NCBI GenBank assembly: GCA_023512475.1 | Contig: JAILZL010000009.1 | Span: 1 to 64,000, forward strand | Direction of reading: 5' to 3' | DNA: 64,000 nt | Source of the DNA: Syntrophobacterales bacterium | GTDB taxonomy: Bacteria; Desulfobacterota; Desulfobaccia; Desulfobaccales; 0-14-0-80-60-11 | Part shown: positions 15,282 to 23,718 of the stretch, piece after piece | Layout: every line of letters begins with the position of its first letter | How positions within the stretch are numbered: the stretch's first letter is position 1 | Notes under the pieces: generated by a model | What the model saw: only the letters and a program-made list of their open reading frames with translations | Database searches by the model: none | Told to the model about the DNA's origin: nothing | Position numbers and translations under genes: made by a program

Positions 15282-15722
15282 TCAGCCCTGCTTCCCCCGG
15301 CAGGCGGCACACCAGCCATACACCTCCAGCTTGTGGCCGGTGACCTGGAACTGATGGGCCGCGGCCAGCCGGGCCTCCACCTGGGGCAGGGCCTCATCCC
15401 GAAATTCGATGATGCGCCGGCAACCCAGGCAGCGCAGGTGGCAGTGATGTTCATGGCCATAGACGTGCTCGTAGTGCATGTGGCCGTCCTCCACGAAGAC
15501 CTCCGCCACCAGGCCGCTCTCCACCAGCAGGCCCAGGGTGCGGTAGACCGAGGCCCGGGACACCGCCAGGCCCCGCTCCCTGAGGCGCCGGTGGAGCTCT
15601 TCGGCGTCGAAGTGGTCGTGATGGGCGAAGACCTCCCGGAGCACCGCTTGCCGCTCCGGGGTCCAGCGCCGCCCCTTTTGGGCCAGAAAGTCCCGAAAAA
15701 CCTGTTCTTCGTCGCCGGGCAT
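15282..15722 (-). CDS. Fur-family metal-responsive repressor, 146 aa
   Basis: Winged helix (WTPERQAVLREVFAHHDHFDAEELHRRL, SRASVYRTLGLLVESGLV) followed by the metal-binding dimerisation domain with HEHHCHLRCLGCRR and a C-terminal CAAC pair, so the structural zinc site is complete. Metal could be iron (Fur), zinc (Zur) or peroxide sensing (PerR); the histidine-rich region HDHFD and HMHYEHVYGHEHH fits Fur or PerR. Probably controls itself and the heme-domain gene that follows. Confidence 0.92.
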   Translation of the reverse strand: MPGDEEQVFRDFLAQKGRRWTPERQAVLREVFAHHDHFDAEELHRRLRERGLAVSRASVYRTLGLLVESGLVAEVFVEDGHMHYEHVYGHEHHCHLRCLGCRRIIEFRDEALPQVEARLAAAHQFQVTGHKLEVYGWCAACRGKQG

Positions 15723-15775
15723 AGCCGTTATTGAGATTCTATATCATCTATTTTCAGCACGGTCAAGACCCGGGT

Positions 15776-16828
15776 TCAGATTTCCCCCTCCCGTAAGGGC
15801 TCGGCAATCCAGGCCCCGCCCAGCAGCCGCTCCCCCTCATAGAAAGCCACCGCCTGGCCCGGGGCCACCGCCGCCTGGGGCTGGGCAAAGGCCACGGTGA
15901 GGCTCCCGTCTTTCTCCTGCCGGAGGCGGGCCCGCACCCCCGGATGGCGGTAGCGGATCACCGCGACGGCCTCCCCGTCCCCGGCCGGCGGCTCCGTCAG
16001 CCAGTTCGGCGCCACGGCCCTGAGTCCCGGGGCGAACAGCTCCGCCTTGGGCCCCACCACCAGGCGGTTGGTCTCCGGGCAGAGCTTCAGGACATACAGG
16101 GGCTCCCGGGCCGCCAGACCCAGCCCCCGGCGCTGGCCCACGGTATAGGCGATGAGCCCCTGATGCCGGCCCCAATATCGCCCCTGGGTGTCCACGATCT
16201 CCCCCGGCGGCGCCGCCACCCCGGCCCGGCGCAGGAACTCCCGGTAGCCCTCAGGGGGGATGAAGCAGACCTCCTGGCTCTCCGGGGGCAGCTCCACCTC
16301 CGGCAGACCGAGCCCCTGGAACCGGCGGCGCACCTCCTCCTTGGTGAGTTCCCCCAGGGGGAACAGCACCTGCGGCAAGATCTCCCGGGGCAGGCGCTGC
16401 AGAAAATAAGACTGGTCCTTGCTCCGATCCGCCCCGCGACACAATCCGTAGCCTCCCTCCGGGGCCGGCCGGCGGCGGACATAATGCCCGGTGGCCAGAT
16501 ACCGGGCCCCAAAGGCCTGGACCCGCTGCCACAGCACTCCGAACTTGATGCGGGCATTGCAGGCCACGCAGGGGTTGGGGGTGAGCCCCCGGGCGTAGCC
16601 CCGGACAAACTCCTGCACCACGGCAGCCTCAAACTCCTGGCGCAGGTCCACTTCCACCAGGGGCAGCCCCAGGGCCCGGGCCAAGTGCGCCGCCCGCCCG
16701 GCGCCTTCGGCGGCCTCTGTCAGCCTCAGGAACACCGCCCATACCTCCCAGCCCTGCTCCCGGAGCAGGTGGGCGGCCAAGGCGCTGTCCACCCCGCCGC
16801 TGAAGGCGACGACCACCACTTCAGCCAT
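15776..16828 (-). CDS. mnmA: tRNA-specific 2-thiouridylase MnmA, 350 aa
   Basis: Places sulfur on U34 of tRNAs for Lys, Glu and Gln. PP-loop ATPase motif AFSGGVDSALAAHLL at the N-terminus, the first catalytic Cys in NPCVACNARIKFG, the second in SQEVCFIPPEGYREFL, and the C-terminal beta domain (VGQRRGLGLAAREPLYV, VRYRHPG-like IRYRHPG). Full length. The AT-rich 110-bp gap upstream is the likely promoter. Confidence 0.96.
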   Translation of the reverse strand: MAEVVVVAFSGGVDSALAAHLLREQGWEVWAVFLRLTEAAEGAGRAAHLARALGLPLVEVDLRQEFEAAVVQEFVRGYARGLTPNPCVACNARIKFGVLWQRVQAFGARYLATGHYVRRRPAPEGGYGLCRGADRSKDQSYFLQRLPREILPQVLFPLGELTKEEVRRRFQGLGLPEVELPPESQEVCFIPPEGYREFLRRAGVAAPPGEIVDTQGRYWGRHQGLIAYTVGQRRGLGLAAREPLYVLKLCPETNRLVVGPKAELFAPGLRAVAPNWLTEPPAGDGEAVAVIRYRHPGVRARLRQEKDGSLTVAFAQPQAAVAPGQAVAFYEGERLLGGAWIAEPLREGEI

Positions 16829-16942
16829 GGTAAAAATCGGAAATAACCTGGAAATAAATATCCAATTTCTTGAAAGTTATTTAACTTACCGATAATAGTA
16901 TATTTTTCCGGGAATTACCGCAACGGCAGCCCCGCGGATGTT

Positions 16943-17383
16943 TTATTTTTTAAACATTTCCGCCAGGCCCAGGGAGGGAGGGGAAAAGGAGAGATATTCC
17001 AGGAAAGAGACGGCCACCCCCCAGGCATCCCCGGGGGCCGGAGGATTTTCCAGCCGCACCACCCGGCCCCGGGCGTACAGGCGCGGGGTGGGAGTCCGGT
17101 CCAGCTCCGGCACATAACAGGGAATGGCCAGCTCCACCATCAGGTCCGGAGTGAAGGACAGAGGCGCCTCAGTGAGGAAATAGGCCCCACCCAGGCTGAG
17201 ATCCCGGAGCACCCCCCGGCCCTGAAGGGTGGCCCGGCCCCCATCCACCCGCAGATGGAAGGTCACGGGCAGACCGAGGCGCAGGCGCGGGAAGCGACGC
17301 CGCTCCTCCTGGGGGGGCGGCAGGATATCCGGGGGCAGGGAGCAGACCGGACCGCACGGCATACCCTCCCCATTGCACTCCAT
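16943..17383 (-). CDS. PilZ-domain protein, cyclic-di-GMP receptor candidate
   Basis: The PilZ domain follows a short polar N-terminus: EERRRFPRLRLGLPVTFHL gives the R-x3-R motif and LRDLSLGGAYFLTE the D-x-S-x2-G motif, together the cyclic-di-GMP pocket. Such proteins often control flagella or surface polymers, fitting the flagellar genes in this window. ATG at 17383 has no strong ribosome site; the ATG at 17362 has GGGGAGGG but too close. The start is therefore uncertain. Confidence 0.82.
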   Translation of the reverse strand: MECNGEGMPCGPVCSLPPDILPPPQEERRRFPRLRLGLPVTFHLRVDGGRATLQGRGVLRDLSLGGAYFLTEAPLSFTPDLMVELAIPCYVPELDRTPTPRLYARGRVVRLENPPAPGDAWGVAVSFLEYLSFSPPSLGLAEMFKK

Positions 17384-17540
17384 GTGCCAGGAGAGAACCC
17401 GGACCGGCAAATCATCATTTTTGCCAGGTGCGCTTCCCCCTTGACGCCGGCCGCCCCTTCCTTTACCATGGGGAAAAAGCGCGCCGTCGGCGGCCGTCCG
17501 TTTTCCCCCCTTCTCCGCCGGCACAGGGGTTCACCCAGGC

Positions 17541-18359
17541 ATGGCCCACATCGTCGCCGTCATCAACCAAAAAGGGGGCACCGGCAAAACCACCACCACC
17601 ATCAACCTGGGCGCCGGTCTGGCCTATCGCGGGCATCGCACCCTGTTGGTGGATCTGGACCCCCAGGCCCACACCACCATCGGCATCGGGGTGGACCCGG
17701 ACGAATCCCGGGAGTGCATGGCGGAGGTCTTCATCACCCCCCGCAAGTCCATCCGGGAGGTGGTGGTGGAGACCTACATTCCCTGGCTCTTTCTGGCCCC
17801 GGCCCACATCCGCCTGGCCCGGGCCGCGGAGGCCGCCTACACCCGGGTCTTCAAGGAAGCCATCCTGGCCCAGTCCCTCAAAGCCGTGGATTATGACTTC
17901 ATCATCATCGACTGCCCCCCCTCCTTGGGAGTGCTGACCACCAACTCCCTCTATGCCTGTGATTTCATCATCATTCCCTGTCAGATTTCCCGGTATTCCC
18001 TGGACGGCCTGGCGGACCTGCTCCAGACCATTGAGACCGTGAAGGACCTGACCTCGGAGGAGCTCTTTCAGGGGGACCACTTCCGCATCCTCCTCACCAT
18101 GTACGACCGCCGCAACCGGGTGACCAACGAATACATCCTGGAACAGCTCAAACCCTACCGGGAGCGCACCTTCTCCACCCTGATCATGAAAAACGAGGCC
18201 CTCAACCAGGCCCAGATCGCCCAGAAGTCCATCTTCGACTATGACCCCCGGAGCTCCGGCGCCCTGGATTACCAGCGTCTGACGGACGAATTCCTGGAAT
18301 TATGTCAAAAAAGAAACAGCTTACCGGAAAGGCCACCAAGCTGGCAAAGCTGCAACTGA
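17541..18359 (+). CDS. ParA/Soj-type ATPase, 272 aa
   Basis: Deviant Walker A INQKGGTGKTTTTINLG at residue ~8 with the signature lysine, A-prime box LLVDLDPQAHTT, Walker B FIIIDCPPSLGVLT. These motifs define ParA/MinD-type ATPases that place DNA or protein cargo. No ParB or parS-like site follows, and the C-terminus ends in a short unusual tail (PERPPSWQSCN) that overlaps the next gene by 58 bases. It may position a chemoreceptor, flagellar or other complex rather than the chromosome. Confidence 0.93.
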   Translation: MAHIVAVINQKGGTGKTTTTINLGAGLAYRGHRTLLVDLDPQAHTTIGIGVDPDESRECMAEVFITPRKSIREVVVETYIPWLFLAPAHIRLARAAEAAYTRVFKEAILAQSLKAVDYDFIIIDCPPSLGVLTTNSLYACDFIIIPCQISRYSLDGLADLLQTIETVKDLTSEELFQGDHFRILLTMYDRRNRVTNEYILEQLKPYRERTFSTLIMKNEALNQAQIAQKSIFDYDPRSSGALDYQRLTDEFLELCQKRNSLPERPPSWQSCN

Positions 18360-18673
18360 CCCGGGCCCTCTCCCAAAAGCTGGCGGAAACGGGGCCCTGG
18401 GAGCCGGCACCCTCACCGGAGGCCCAGCCTGCGGCGGCGCCGCCCCAATTGCCCCTGTCCTGGGAGGATCTGGCCGAAGGCGCCGCGGGCCTGCTGAAGG
18501 CCGCCTACGCCCTGGTGCGGGGGGAGATGGCGGAGCTGCACGCCCTGGTGCATGACCAGCCCGCCCCGGAAGCCTGGGAACCCACCGCCGCCCCGCCCCT
18601 TCAGGCCATCAAGGAGGCCCTGAGGCTCACCAAACAGGAACTGCAGGAGGTCTCCCGCCTCTTTTCCGCCTGA
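18302..18673 (+). CDS. Small partner of the ParA-type ATPase, unknown, 123 aa
   Basis: Begins MSKKKQLTGKATKLAKLQLTRALSQ, a basic helix, then a proline-rich linker and two helical stretches (EDLAEGAAGLLKAAYALVRGEMAELHALV; LQAIKEALRLTKQELQEVSRLF). ParA regulators often use a basic N-terminal peptide to trigger the ATPase, and the gene overlaps parA by 58 bases, so it is a good candidate cargo adaptor. No family is recognised. Confidence 0.65.
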   Translation: MSKKKQLTGKATKLAKLQLTRALSQKLAETGPWEPAPSPEAQPAAAPPQLPLSWEDLAEGAAGLLKAAYALVRGEMAELHALVHDQPAPEAWEPTAAPPLQAIKEALRLTKQELQEVSRLFSA

Positions 18674-18809
18674 GCGCGGGAGGGGAGGGCCAAGGGGACA
18701 GTGGCTCCCCGTCCTCCCCTCACCCTCCCCACCTGCCCCCGCTTTGAGGGTGGGATGCGGGGCCGGACGCGGGCCCGGAGGGCGTGCGCCCCCTGGGCCT
18801 CTGCTTGCT

Positions 18810-19478
18810 TCACTTATATCCCACCGGCATGATGAGCAACGGCTCGTGCTCCCGGGGGAGCTTGAGAATCCCGGCCAGGGCCTGATCCTCAAAGGCGCCC
18901 ACGATGCCGGCCCCCAGCCCCAGGGCCTCCGCCTGCAGGAAGAGGTTCTGGCCGGCGTGGCCCACCTCCATGTGGGTGTAGCGGATGCCCCGCTGGCCGT
19001 AGCGGGCGGTGCAGCGCCGGTAGTCTGCGGCAATCACGATCATCACCGGCGCCTCCGCCATCCAGCCCTGGTGCAGGGAGGCCCGGGCCACCGCCACCCG
19101 CAGATCCCCCGGGGTTACCGGCGCCAGGGCATGGGGGGCCGGAAGGTAACGGTAGACCCCGGCGGGCACCCCCTCCACCCCCCGCTCCCCGACCACCAGG
19201 TAGAGCTCCAAAGGGAAGGTGGCCCCGGCAGAAGGCGCGGTGCGGAAGCCCCGGGGGTCGCTGACCCCGTCGGTGGCCCATAGCAACTGCCCCACCTGCG
19301 CGGGGGTGAGGCTGCGCCGGGCAAAGTGGCGCACCGTGCGCCGGGCTTTCAGGGCCTCCTCCACCGGCACCTGTCCCGTGAACACCGGGGGCGGCAGCCG
19401 GATCTCACCGGCCGTCGCCGGCCCTCCGGATCCCAGCAGGCCAAAAATAAGCATGACCCACCCCCACCGTCTCAGCAT
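18810..19478 (-). CDS. SagB/nitroreductase-type flavoprotein with signal peptide, 222 aa
   Basis: Nitroreductase fold of the SagB class: ALKARRTVRHFARRSLTPAQVGQLLWATDG binds FMN, then TAPSAGATFPLELYLVV, AEAPVMIVIAADYRR, and GHAGQNLFLQAEALGLGAGIVGAF. An N-terminal hydrophobic segment (LRRWGWVMLIFGLLGSGGPATAG) looks like a signal peptide, so the enzyme is probably outside the cytoplasm. No peptide-modification partners are nearby, unlike SagB of toxin clusters. The start at 19478 has GGGGAGT just ahead. Confidence 0.82.
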   Translation of the reverse strand: MLRRWGWVMLIFGLLGSGGPATAGEIRLPPPVFTGQVPVEEALKARRTVRHFARRSLTPAQVGQLLWATDGVSDPRGFRTAPSAGATFPLELYLVVGERGVEGVPAGVYRYLPAPHALAPVTPGDLRVAVARASLHQGWMAEAPVMIVIAADYRRCTARYGQRGIRYTHMEVGHAGQNLFLQAEALGLGAGIVGAFEDQALAGILKLPREHEPLLIMPVGYK

Positions 19479-19545
19479 GTGACTCCCCGTCCGCCGTGGA
19501 GATGATTTTGCCCTGAAGAGCGGGGCTGCCACCCCGCCTCCGGGT

Positions 19546-19815
19546 TCAAGGCTGCCGGGTGCGGGCCCGGATCTTCAGAAAGATGGCCACCCCCGAGGTG
19601 GCCATGCCCACCGTGCCCACTCCCACCAGGAAGCGGTAGAGATGCCCCAGGGAGCCGCCCCAGAAGTGCAGCTTGGTGAGGCTGCCGAACAGTCCCGGGG
19701 AGTTAAGCAGAAACTCCAGGGCCACCAAGGCCCCGGAGGCGGCCTGAAGAAAGATGAACAGGGCCAGAATGATACCCATGGTGCGGTGGCCCCGCCGCAG
19801 TTCCGCTTCAGTCAT
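19546..19815 (-). CDS. Small membrane protein, possible heme b binder, 89 aa
   Basis: Two or three membrane segments (TMGIILALFIFLQAASGALVALEFLL; HLYRFLVGVGTVGMATSGVAIFL) with histidines at the ends of the helices (RRGHRTM, KLHFWGGSLGHLYR). The pattern recalls PepSY-associated or b-type cytochrome helices. It is upstream of the SagB-type gene on the same strand and may supply it with electrons; that link is inferred from position only. Confidence 0.5.
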   Translation of the reverse strand: MTEAELRRGHRTMGIILALFIFLQAASGALVALEFLLNSPGLFGSLTKLHFWGGSLGHLYRFLVGVGTVGMATSGVAIFLKIRARTRQP

Positions 19816-20140
19816 CGGTCTTTTCCCTTTCCTCTGGCAGACTGTGGAAAACCCGCCCACCCTAAAATCTGTGAGATGAGGCGATTTACAGGTTTTGAGG
19901 GGGAAACCTGAACCTTTGGTCACGGATTCGGCTGCGGGATTGTCCTCTCCTCTCCCCGTTTTAGGCGTCCCGCCGCTCAATTTGTTCCAGGGCCTCCCGG
20001 CAGGGAGCAGGACCTGTTTCCGCCAGGCGGTGCAGCTCCCCGCCGCCTGCCGGGGAAGCTTCTTTTTCTCCTGTTCGCCCCGCCAAGAGGGGATCTGATG
20101 CTCTGACTCACCCTAACCCTCGGGGCAGGACAAGTCAATC
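19816..20140. other. Intergenic stretch, no gene seen
   Basis: The gap between the small membrane protein and the permease holds no convincing coding region, RNA gene or terminator. It is slightly lower in GC near 19860, a likely promoter for the two minus-strand genes below it. Confidence 0.4.
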
Positions 20141-22723
20141 CTACTCTTCCTTCAAGATGCCCGCCAGGTGGGGTTTGACCGCCCGCCAGGCCGGCACCGC
20201 CCCGGCCACCAGACCCAGGGCCAGCACCAGCACCAGGCTCTGCACATAGATGCCGGGGGTGAAAAAGAGGCGGATGGTCCAGCCGAAGGCCTGCTTGTTG
20301 ATGACCAGGATGAGGAGCAACGAGAGCACCGAGCCGGCGCCGGCCCCCAAAAGAAAGCTCAAGAAGCTGGCCAGCCCTGATTCCACCAGCACCATCCCCA
20401 GAATCTGGCGCCGGGAGGCCCCGATGGCCTGCAGCAGGGCCAGATCCCGTTCCCGGTCGATGATGAGCACGAGAAAGGTGGTGATGATGCCAAAGACCGC
20501 CACCAGCACCGCCACCCCCTCCAGGGCGTAGGTCACCGCAAAGGTGCGGTCGAAGATCTCCAGAATGCCGCGCCGCAGATCCTGATGGGACAGGGCCAGC
20601 AGCCGGTAGCGGCCGCCATAGCGGGCCCGCAGGGACTCCTGCACCTCCCGCACCCGGCCGGGGTCCCGGAGGTATAACCGCACCGCGTTGAGATGTTCAT
20701 CCCGGAAATAGCGCCGGAACTGGTGCAGGTCCATCCAGATGCTGGGGCCGTCGGTGCGGAAATCGTAAAAGACCCCCCGGATGCGCACCTGCCGGGGGCC
20801 GCTGGGCGTGGGCAGCTCCACCACCTGGCCCTCCCGCCAGCCGAAGGTCTGGGCCAGGGGCTCCGAAATGATCACCGCCCCGGGGGCGGTATCCCCGGGG
20901 CCGGCCGCCTGCGCCCCGGCGGCCATCTCCGCCAGGATGGGCACGCTGTCCCCCTGCCGGAACCACATGCCCCCATATTTGGCCAGAATGTCAAAGCTGC
21001 CTCCGATGACCAGCACAAAGCGGTCCCGGAAGGGCAGGCGGACGCAGCGATACAGATATATATCCCGGACTTCCGGGTCCTGGCGCAGCTCCGCCACGAT
21101 CTCCGGCGGCAGGTAACGGTCGTAGGCGGCGGTGGAGAAGACCGCCGGCCCGAAAAAGATGTCCCCGCTGATGGAGCGGCTGATCCATAGGTTCACCGTC
21201 TCCCGGAAGGAGCCGATCATCACCGCCACCGCGATGAGCATCCCCAGGGCACAGGCCAGGGCCGCGATGGACACGGCGCTGCGGGACAGGGACCCCGACA
21301 GATAGCGGCAGCCCAGCTCCCCGGCCACCCCCAGAAGCCGCCGGAGCCCCGGCCCCACACCCCGCCCCAGAAGCCAGGCCACCGCAGGAGTCAGCAGGGC
21401 ACAGGACAGGAGGATGAGGAAGGCGGCGACAAACCCGGGGATGGGCACGGCCCGGGCCTCCAGGGCCGCCAGGCCCCCCGCCGTCACCAGAGCCCCCAGG
21501 CCCCCGGCCGCCAGGCGCCCCACCCGCCGGGAGAGCACCTCCTCCAGCTCCTCCCGGAACCACACCGCCCGTACCCGGGTCCGGGCCGCTTCGATGGCCG
21601 GCACCAGGGCCGCCGCGAGAGTGGCCAGCACCGCCAAGGCCCAGGCCTGGAGGAGCAGCCCCGGGGTGACGCTTAACCGCCGGGCCGCCACCGGAGTGTA
21701 CAGGGAGGTGAGGGTGTCGGTGACCAGTCCCAGGGCTCCCCGGGCCAGGAGCAGGCCCAGGAAGAGGCCCACCAGGCCCCCCACCAGCCCGGTGAACACC
21801 CCTTCGGCCACAAACAGGGCGAGCACCTGCCGGGGGCCCAGGCCCAGGGTGCGCAGCAGGCCGATCTCCCGGCGCCGCCGCACCACCGACAGGGTGACGG
21901 ACTGGTAGATGAGAAACATGCCCACAAACAGGGCAATAGCGCTCAGCACCTGGAGGTTGAGGCGGTAGGAGGCCACCAGCCCCTCCATCTGCCGGGTCTG
22001 GGCTCCGGGCCAGCTCACCTCCACCCCCGGCGGCAGCACCCTTTTCAGGGCCGCCGCGGTCTCCTCCCCCGGCAGACGGCCGATGACATCGATATAATCC
22101 AGCCGGCCCACCCGATCCAGCAGCTCCTGGGCCCCGGCAATGTCCATCAGGAGGACCGCGCCCTCCAGGGGATAGAGACCGTCCGGGGCGCGGAAGCTCC
22201 CCACCACCGCGAGCTCCGCCGCCCGGGCTCCGGCCACCACCCGCAGGCGGGCCCCGGGCCGGAGGCCCAGACGCCGGGCCAGGGGCTCGCTCACCAGGCA
22301 GCTGCCGGGCCGGGTGAGGAACTCCTCAAAGGCCGCGGCCCCGGCGCCGCCCCCCAGGTCATACTCCCGGAAGGCCGCCTCGGCGAAGGGATCCACCCCC
22401 AAAAGGAGCACCGGCCCCGAGCCCGGGTCCTCCAGCTCCAGGACGCTTTCCACCACCGGGGCTGCGGCCCTGACCTCCGGCAGACGCCGCACCGTCAGGA
22501 AGAGCTCTTCGGGGAGGGGCGTGCCCGGGGCGCGCAGACGCCACTCGGCCCGGCCGGAGACCGCGCTCACCGAGCGCCGGAAGCTCTCCAGAGCGCTGGC
22601 CCCGGCCAGGGAGATGCCCAGATACACGGCGGTGCCCAGGGCAATGCCGAAGATGCACAGCAGGGTGCGGCCCGGGAATTCCGTCAGGTGCCGCAGCGGC
22701 AGGCGAAAGAGCCAGAGCCTCAT
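20141..22723 (-). CDS. FtsX-like ABC permease with two repeat halves, 860 aa
   Basis: Permease of the MacB/LolC type that works with the ATPase upstream. Two FtsX-like four-helix units are present: the first around residues 255 to 400 (LQVLSAIALFVGMFLIYQSVTLSVVRRRREIGLLRTLGLG), the second near 730 to 850 (VAVLVAVFGIITTFLVLIIDRERDLALLQAIGASRRQ). Large periplasmic domains precede each. Such duplicated permeases export lipids, lipoproteins or small molecules; the cargo is unknown. The ATG overlaps the ATPase stop by four bases. Confidence 0.92.
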   Translation of the reverse strand: MRLWLFRLPLRHLTEFPGRTLLCIFGIALGTAVYLGISLAGASALESFRRSVSAVSGRAEWRLRAPGTPLPEELFLTVRRLPEVRAAAPVVESVLELEDPGSGPVLLLGVDPFAEAAFREYDLGGGAGAAAFEEFLTRPGSCLVSEPLARRLGLRPGARLRVVAGARAAELAVVGSFRAPDGLYPLEGAVLLMDIAGAQELLDRVGRLDYIDVIGRLPGEETAAALKRVLPPGVEVSWPGAQTRQMEGLVASYRLNLQVLSAIALFVGMFLIYQSVTLSVVRRRREIGLLRTLGLGPRQVLALFVAEGVFTGLVGGLVGLFLGLLLARGALGLVTDTLTSLYTPVAARRLSVTPGLLLQAWALAVLATLAAALVPAIEAARTRVRAVWFREELEEVLSRRVGRLAAGGLGALVTAGGLAALEARAVPIPGFVAAFLILLSCALLTPAVAWLLGRGVGPGLRRLLGVAGELGCRYLSGSLSRSAVSIAALACALGMLIAVAVMIGSFRETVNLWISRSISGDIFFGPAVFSTAAYDRYLPPEIVAELRQDPEVRDIYLYRCVRLPFRDRFVLVIGGSFDILAKYGGMWFRQGDSVPILAEMAAGAQAAGPGDTAPGAVIISEPLAQTFGWREGQVVELPTPSGPRQVRIRGVFYDFRTDGPSIWMDLHQFRRYFRDEHLNAVRLYLRDPGRVREVQESLRARYGGRYRLLALSHQDLRRGILEIFDRTFAVTYALEGVAVLVAVFGIITTFLVLIIDRERDLALLQAIGASRRQILGMVLVESGLASFLSFLLGAGAGSVLSLLLILVINKQAFGWTIRLFFTPGIYVQSLVLVLALGLVAGAVPAWRAVKPHLAGILKEE

Positions 22724-23385
22724 GCCGCCACCCGACCGTCCCGGAGGCGTACCTCCCGCTGGGCATAGGCCGCCGCCTCCGGGGCATGGGTCACCATGAT
22801 AATGGTCTGGCCCTGCTTACGGTGCAGGGCCGCAAAAAGCTCCATCACCTGCCGGCTGGTGGCGTGATCCAGATTGCCGGTGGGCTCATCCGCCAGGAGC
22901 ACCGCCGGCCGGTTGATGAGGGCCCGGGCCAGGGCGGCCCGCTGCATCTCCCCGCCGGAGACCTGGTGCGGTTTGTGCTGCGCCCGGTGGGCCAGGCCCA
23001 CCTGGGCCAGCCACTGCCGGGCTTCCGCCGCGGCCTGGCCGTAGGAGGCCCCCTGGAGCACCCGGGGCAGGGCCACGTTTTCCTCCAGGGTCAACAGGGG
23101 CAGCAGGTTGAAGGCCTGAAACACCACCCCCACATAATCCCGGCGAAACCGGGTGAGCTCCTGCTCCGTCAGGGTGGCCAGATCCCGCCCCGCCACCACC
23201 ACCCGCCCCCGGCTGGGGGCCTCCAGACCCCCGATGAGGTGCAGCAGCGTGCTTTTGCCGCAGCCGCTCTTGCCGGTGATGGCCAAAAACTCCCCCGCCG
23301 CCACCCGCAGGTCCACCTGGCGCAGGGCGGCGATCTCCACCTCCCCCCGACGGTAGGTTTTGCTCACTCCGGACAATTCAATCAT
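22720..23385 (-). CDS. LolD/MacB-type ABC ATPase, 221 aa
   Basis: ATP-binding partner of the following permease. Walker [21 protein letters not shown] loop [13 protein letters not shown], signature [15 protein letters not shown], Walker [14 protein letters not shown], switch His VTHAPEAA. The phrase [14 protein letters not shown] is typical of the LolD/MacB group. Start at MIELSGVSK; an ATG four codons earlier sits closer to a GGAAGG ribosome site and is also possible. Confidence 0.94.
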   Translation of the reverse strand: MIELSGVSKTYRRGEVEIAALRQVDLRVAAGEFLAITGKSGCGKSTLLHLIGGLEAPSRGRVVVAGRDLATLTEQELTRFRRDYVGVVFQAFNLLPLLTLEENVALPRVLQGASYGQAAAEARQWLAQVGLAHRAQHKPHQVSGGEMQRAALARALINRPAVLLADEPTGNLDHATSRQVMELFAALHRKQGQTIIMVTHAPEAAAYAQREVRLRDGRVAA

Positions 23386-23718
23386 GGCGGCAGGCATCCT
23401 TCCTTTCCCCAAGTATTATAACCGCATCCGGACACCAGCGTCTCTTCCGGGCCGCTGGGGGCGCGGCGGCCCCGCCGCCCTATCCTCTCCTGTGGTCGTT
23501 CCGGTAGGGCAGGCGTCTTCTCCCCCGGACCCCCGGCCCGATTCCGCCGGGAGGGCGCGCCCGGAGGGGCGGCCTGGAGTCGTATATTCCCCTGGGGCCC
23601 GTCATGCCCGCCTGATTAAAGTTCCCCCCCGGACGGCCGATGGGGGAAGTGAAGGACAGAGCACCGGGGCGGGTCGGCAGGTCCCCCGGCCGGTCAACCC
23701 CTTCTAGGGACGGAGAGC
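23386..23718. other. Intergenic stretch between divergent genes
   Basis: Gap of about 330 bp between the LolD-like gene (minus) and the ThiF-like gene (plus). It should hold both promoters. AAGTATTATAACC near 23410 offers a -10-like element for the minus strand. I see no RNA gene or repeat. Confidence 0.4.
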
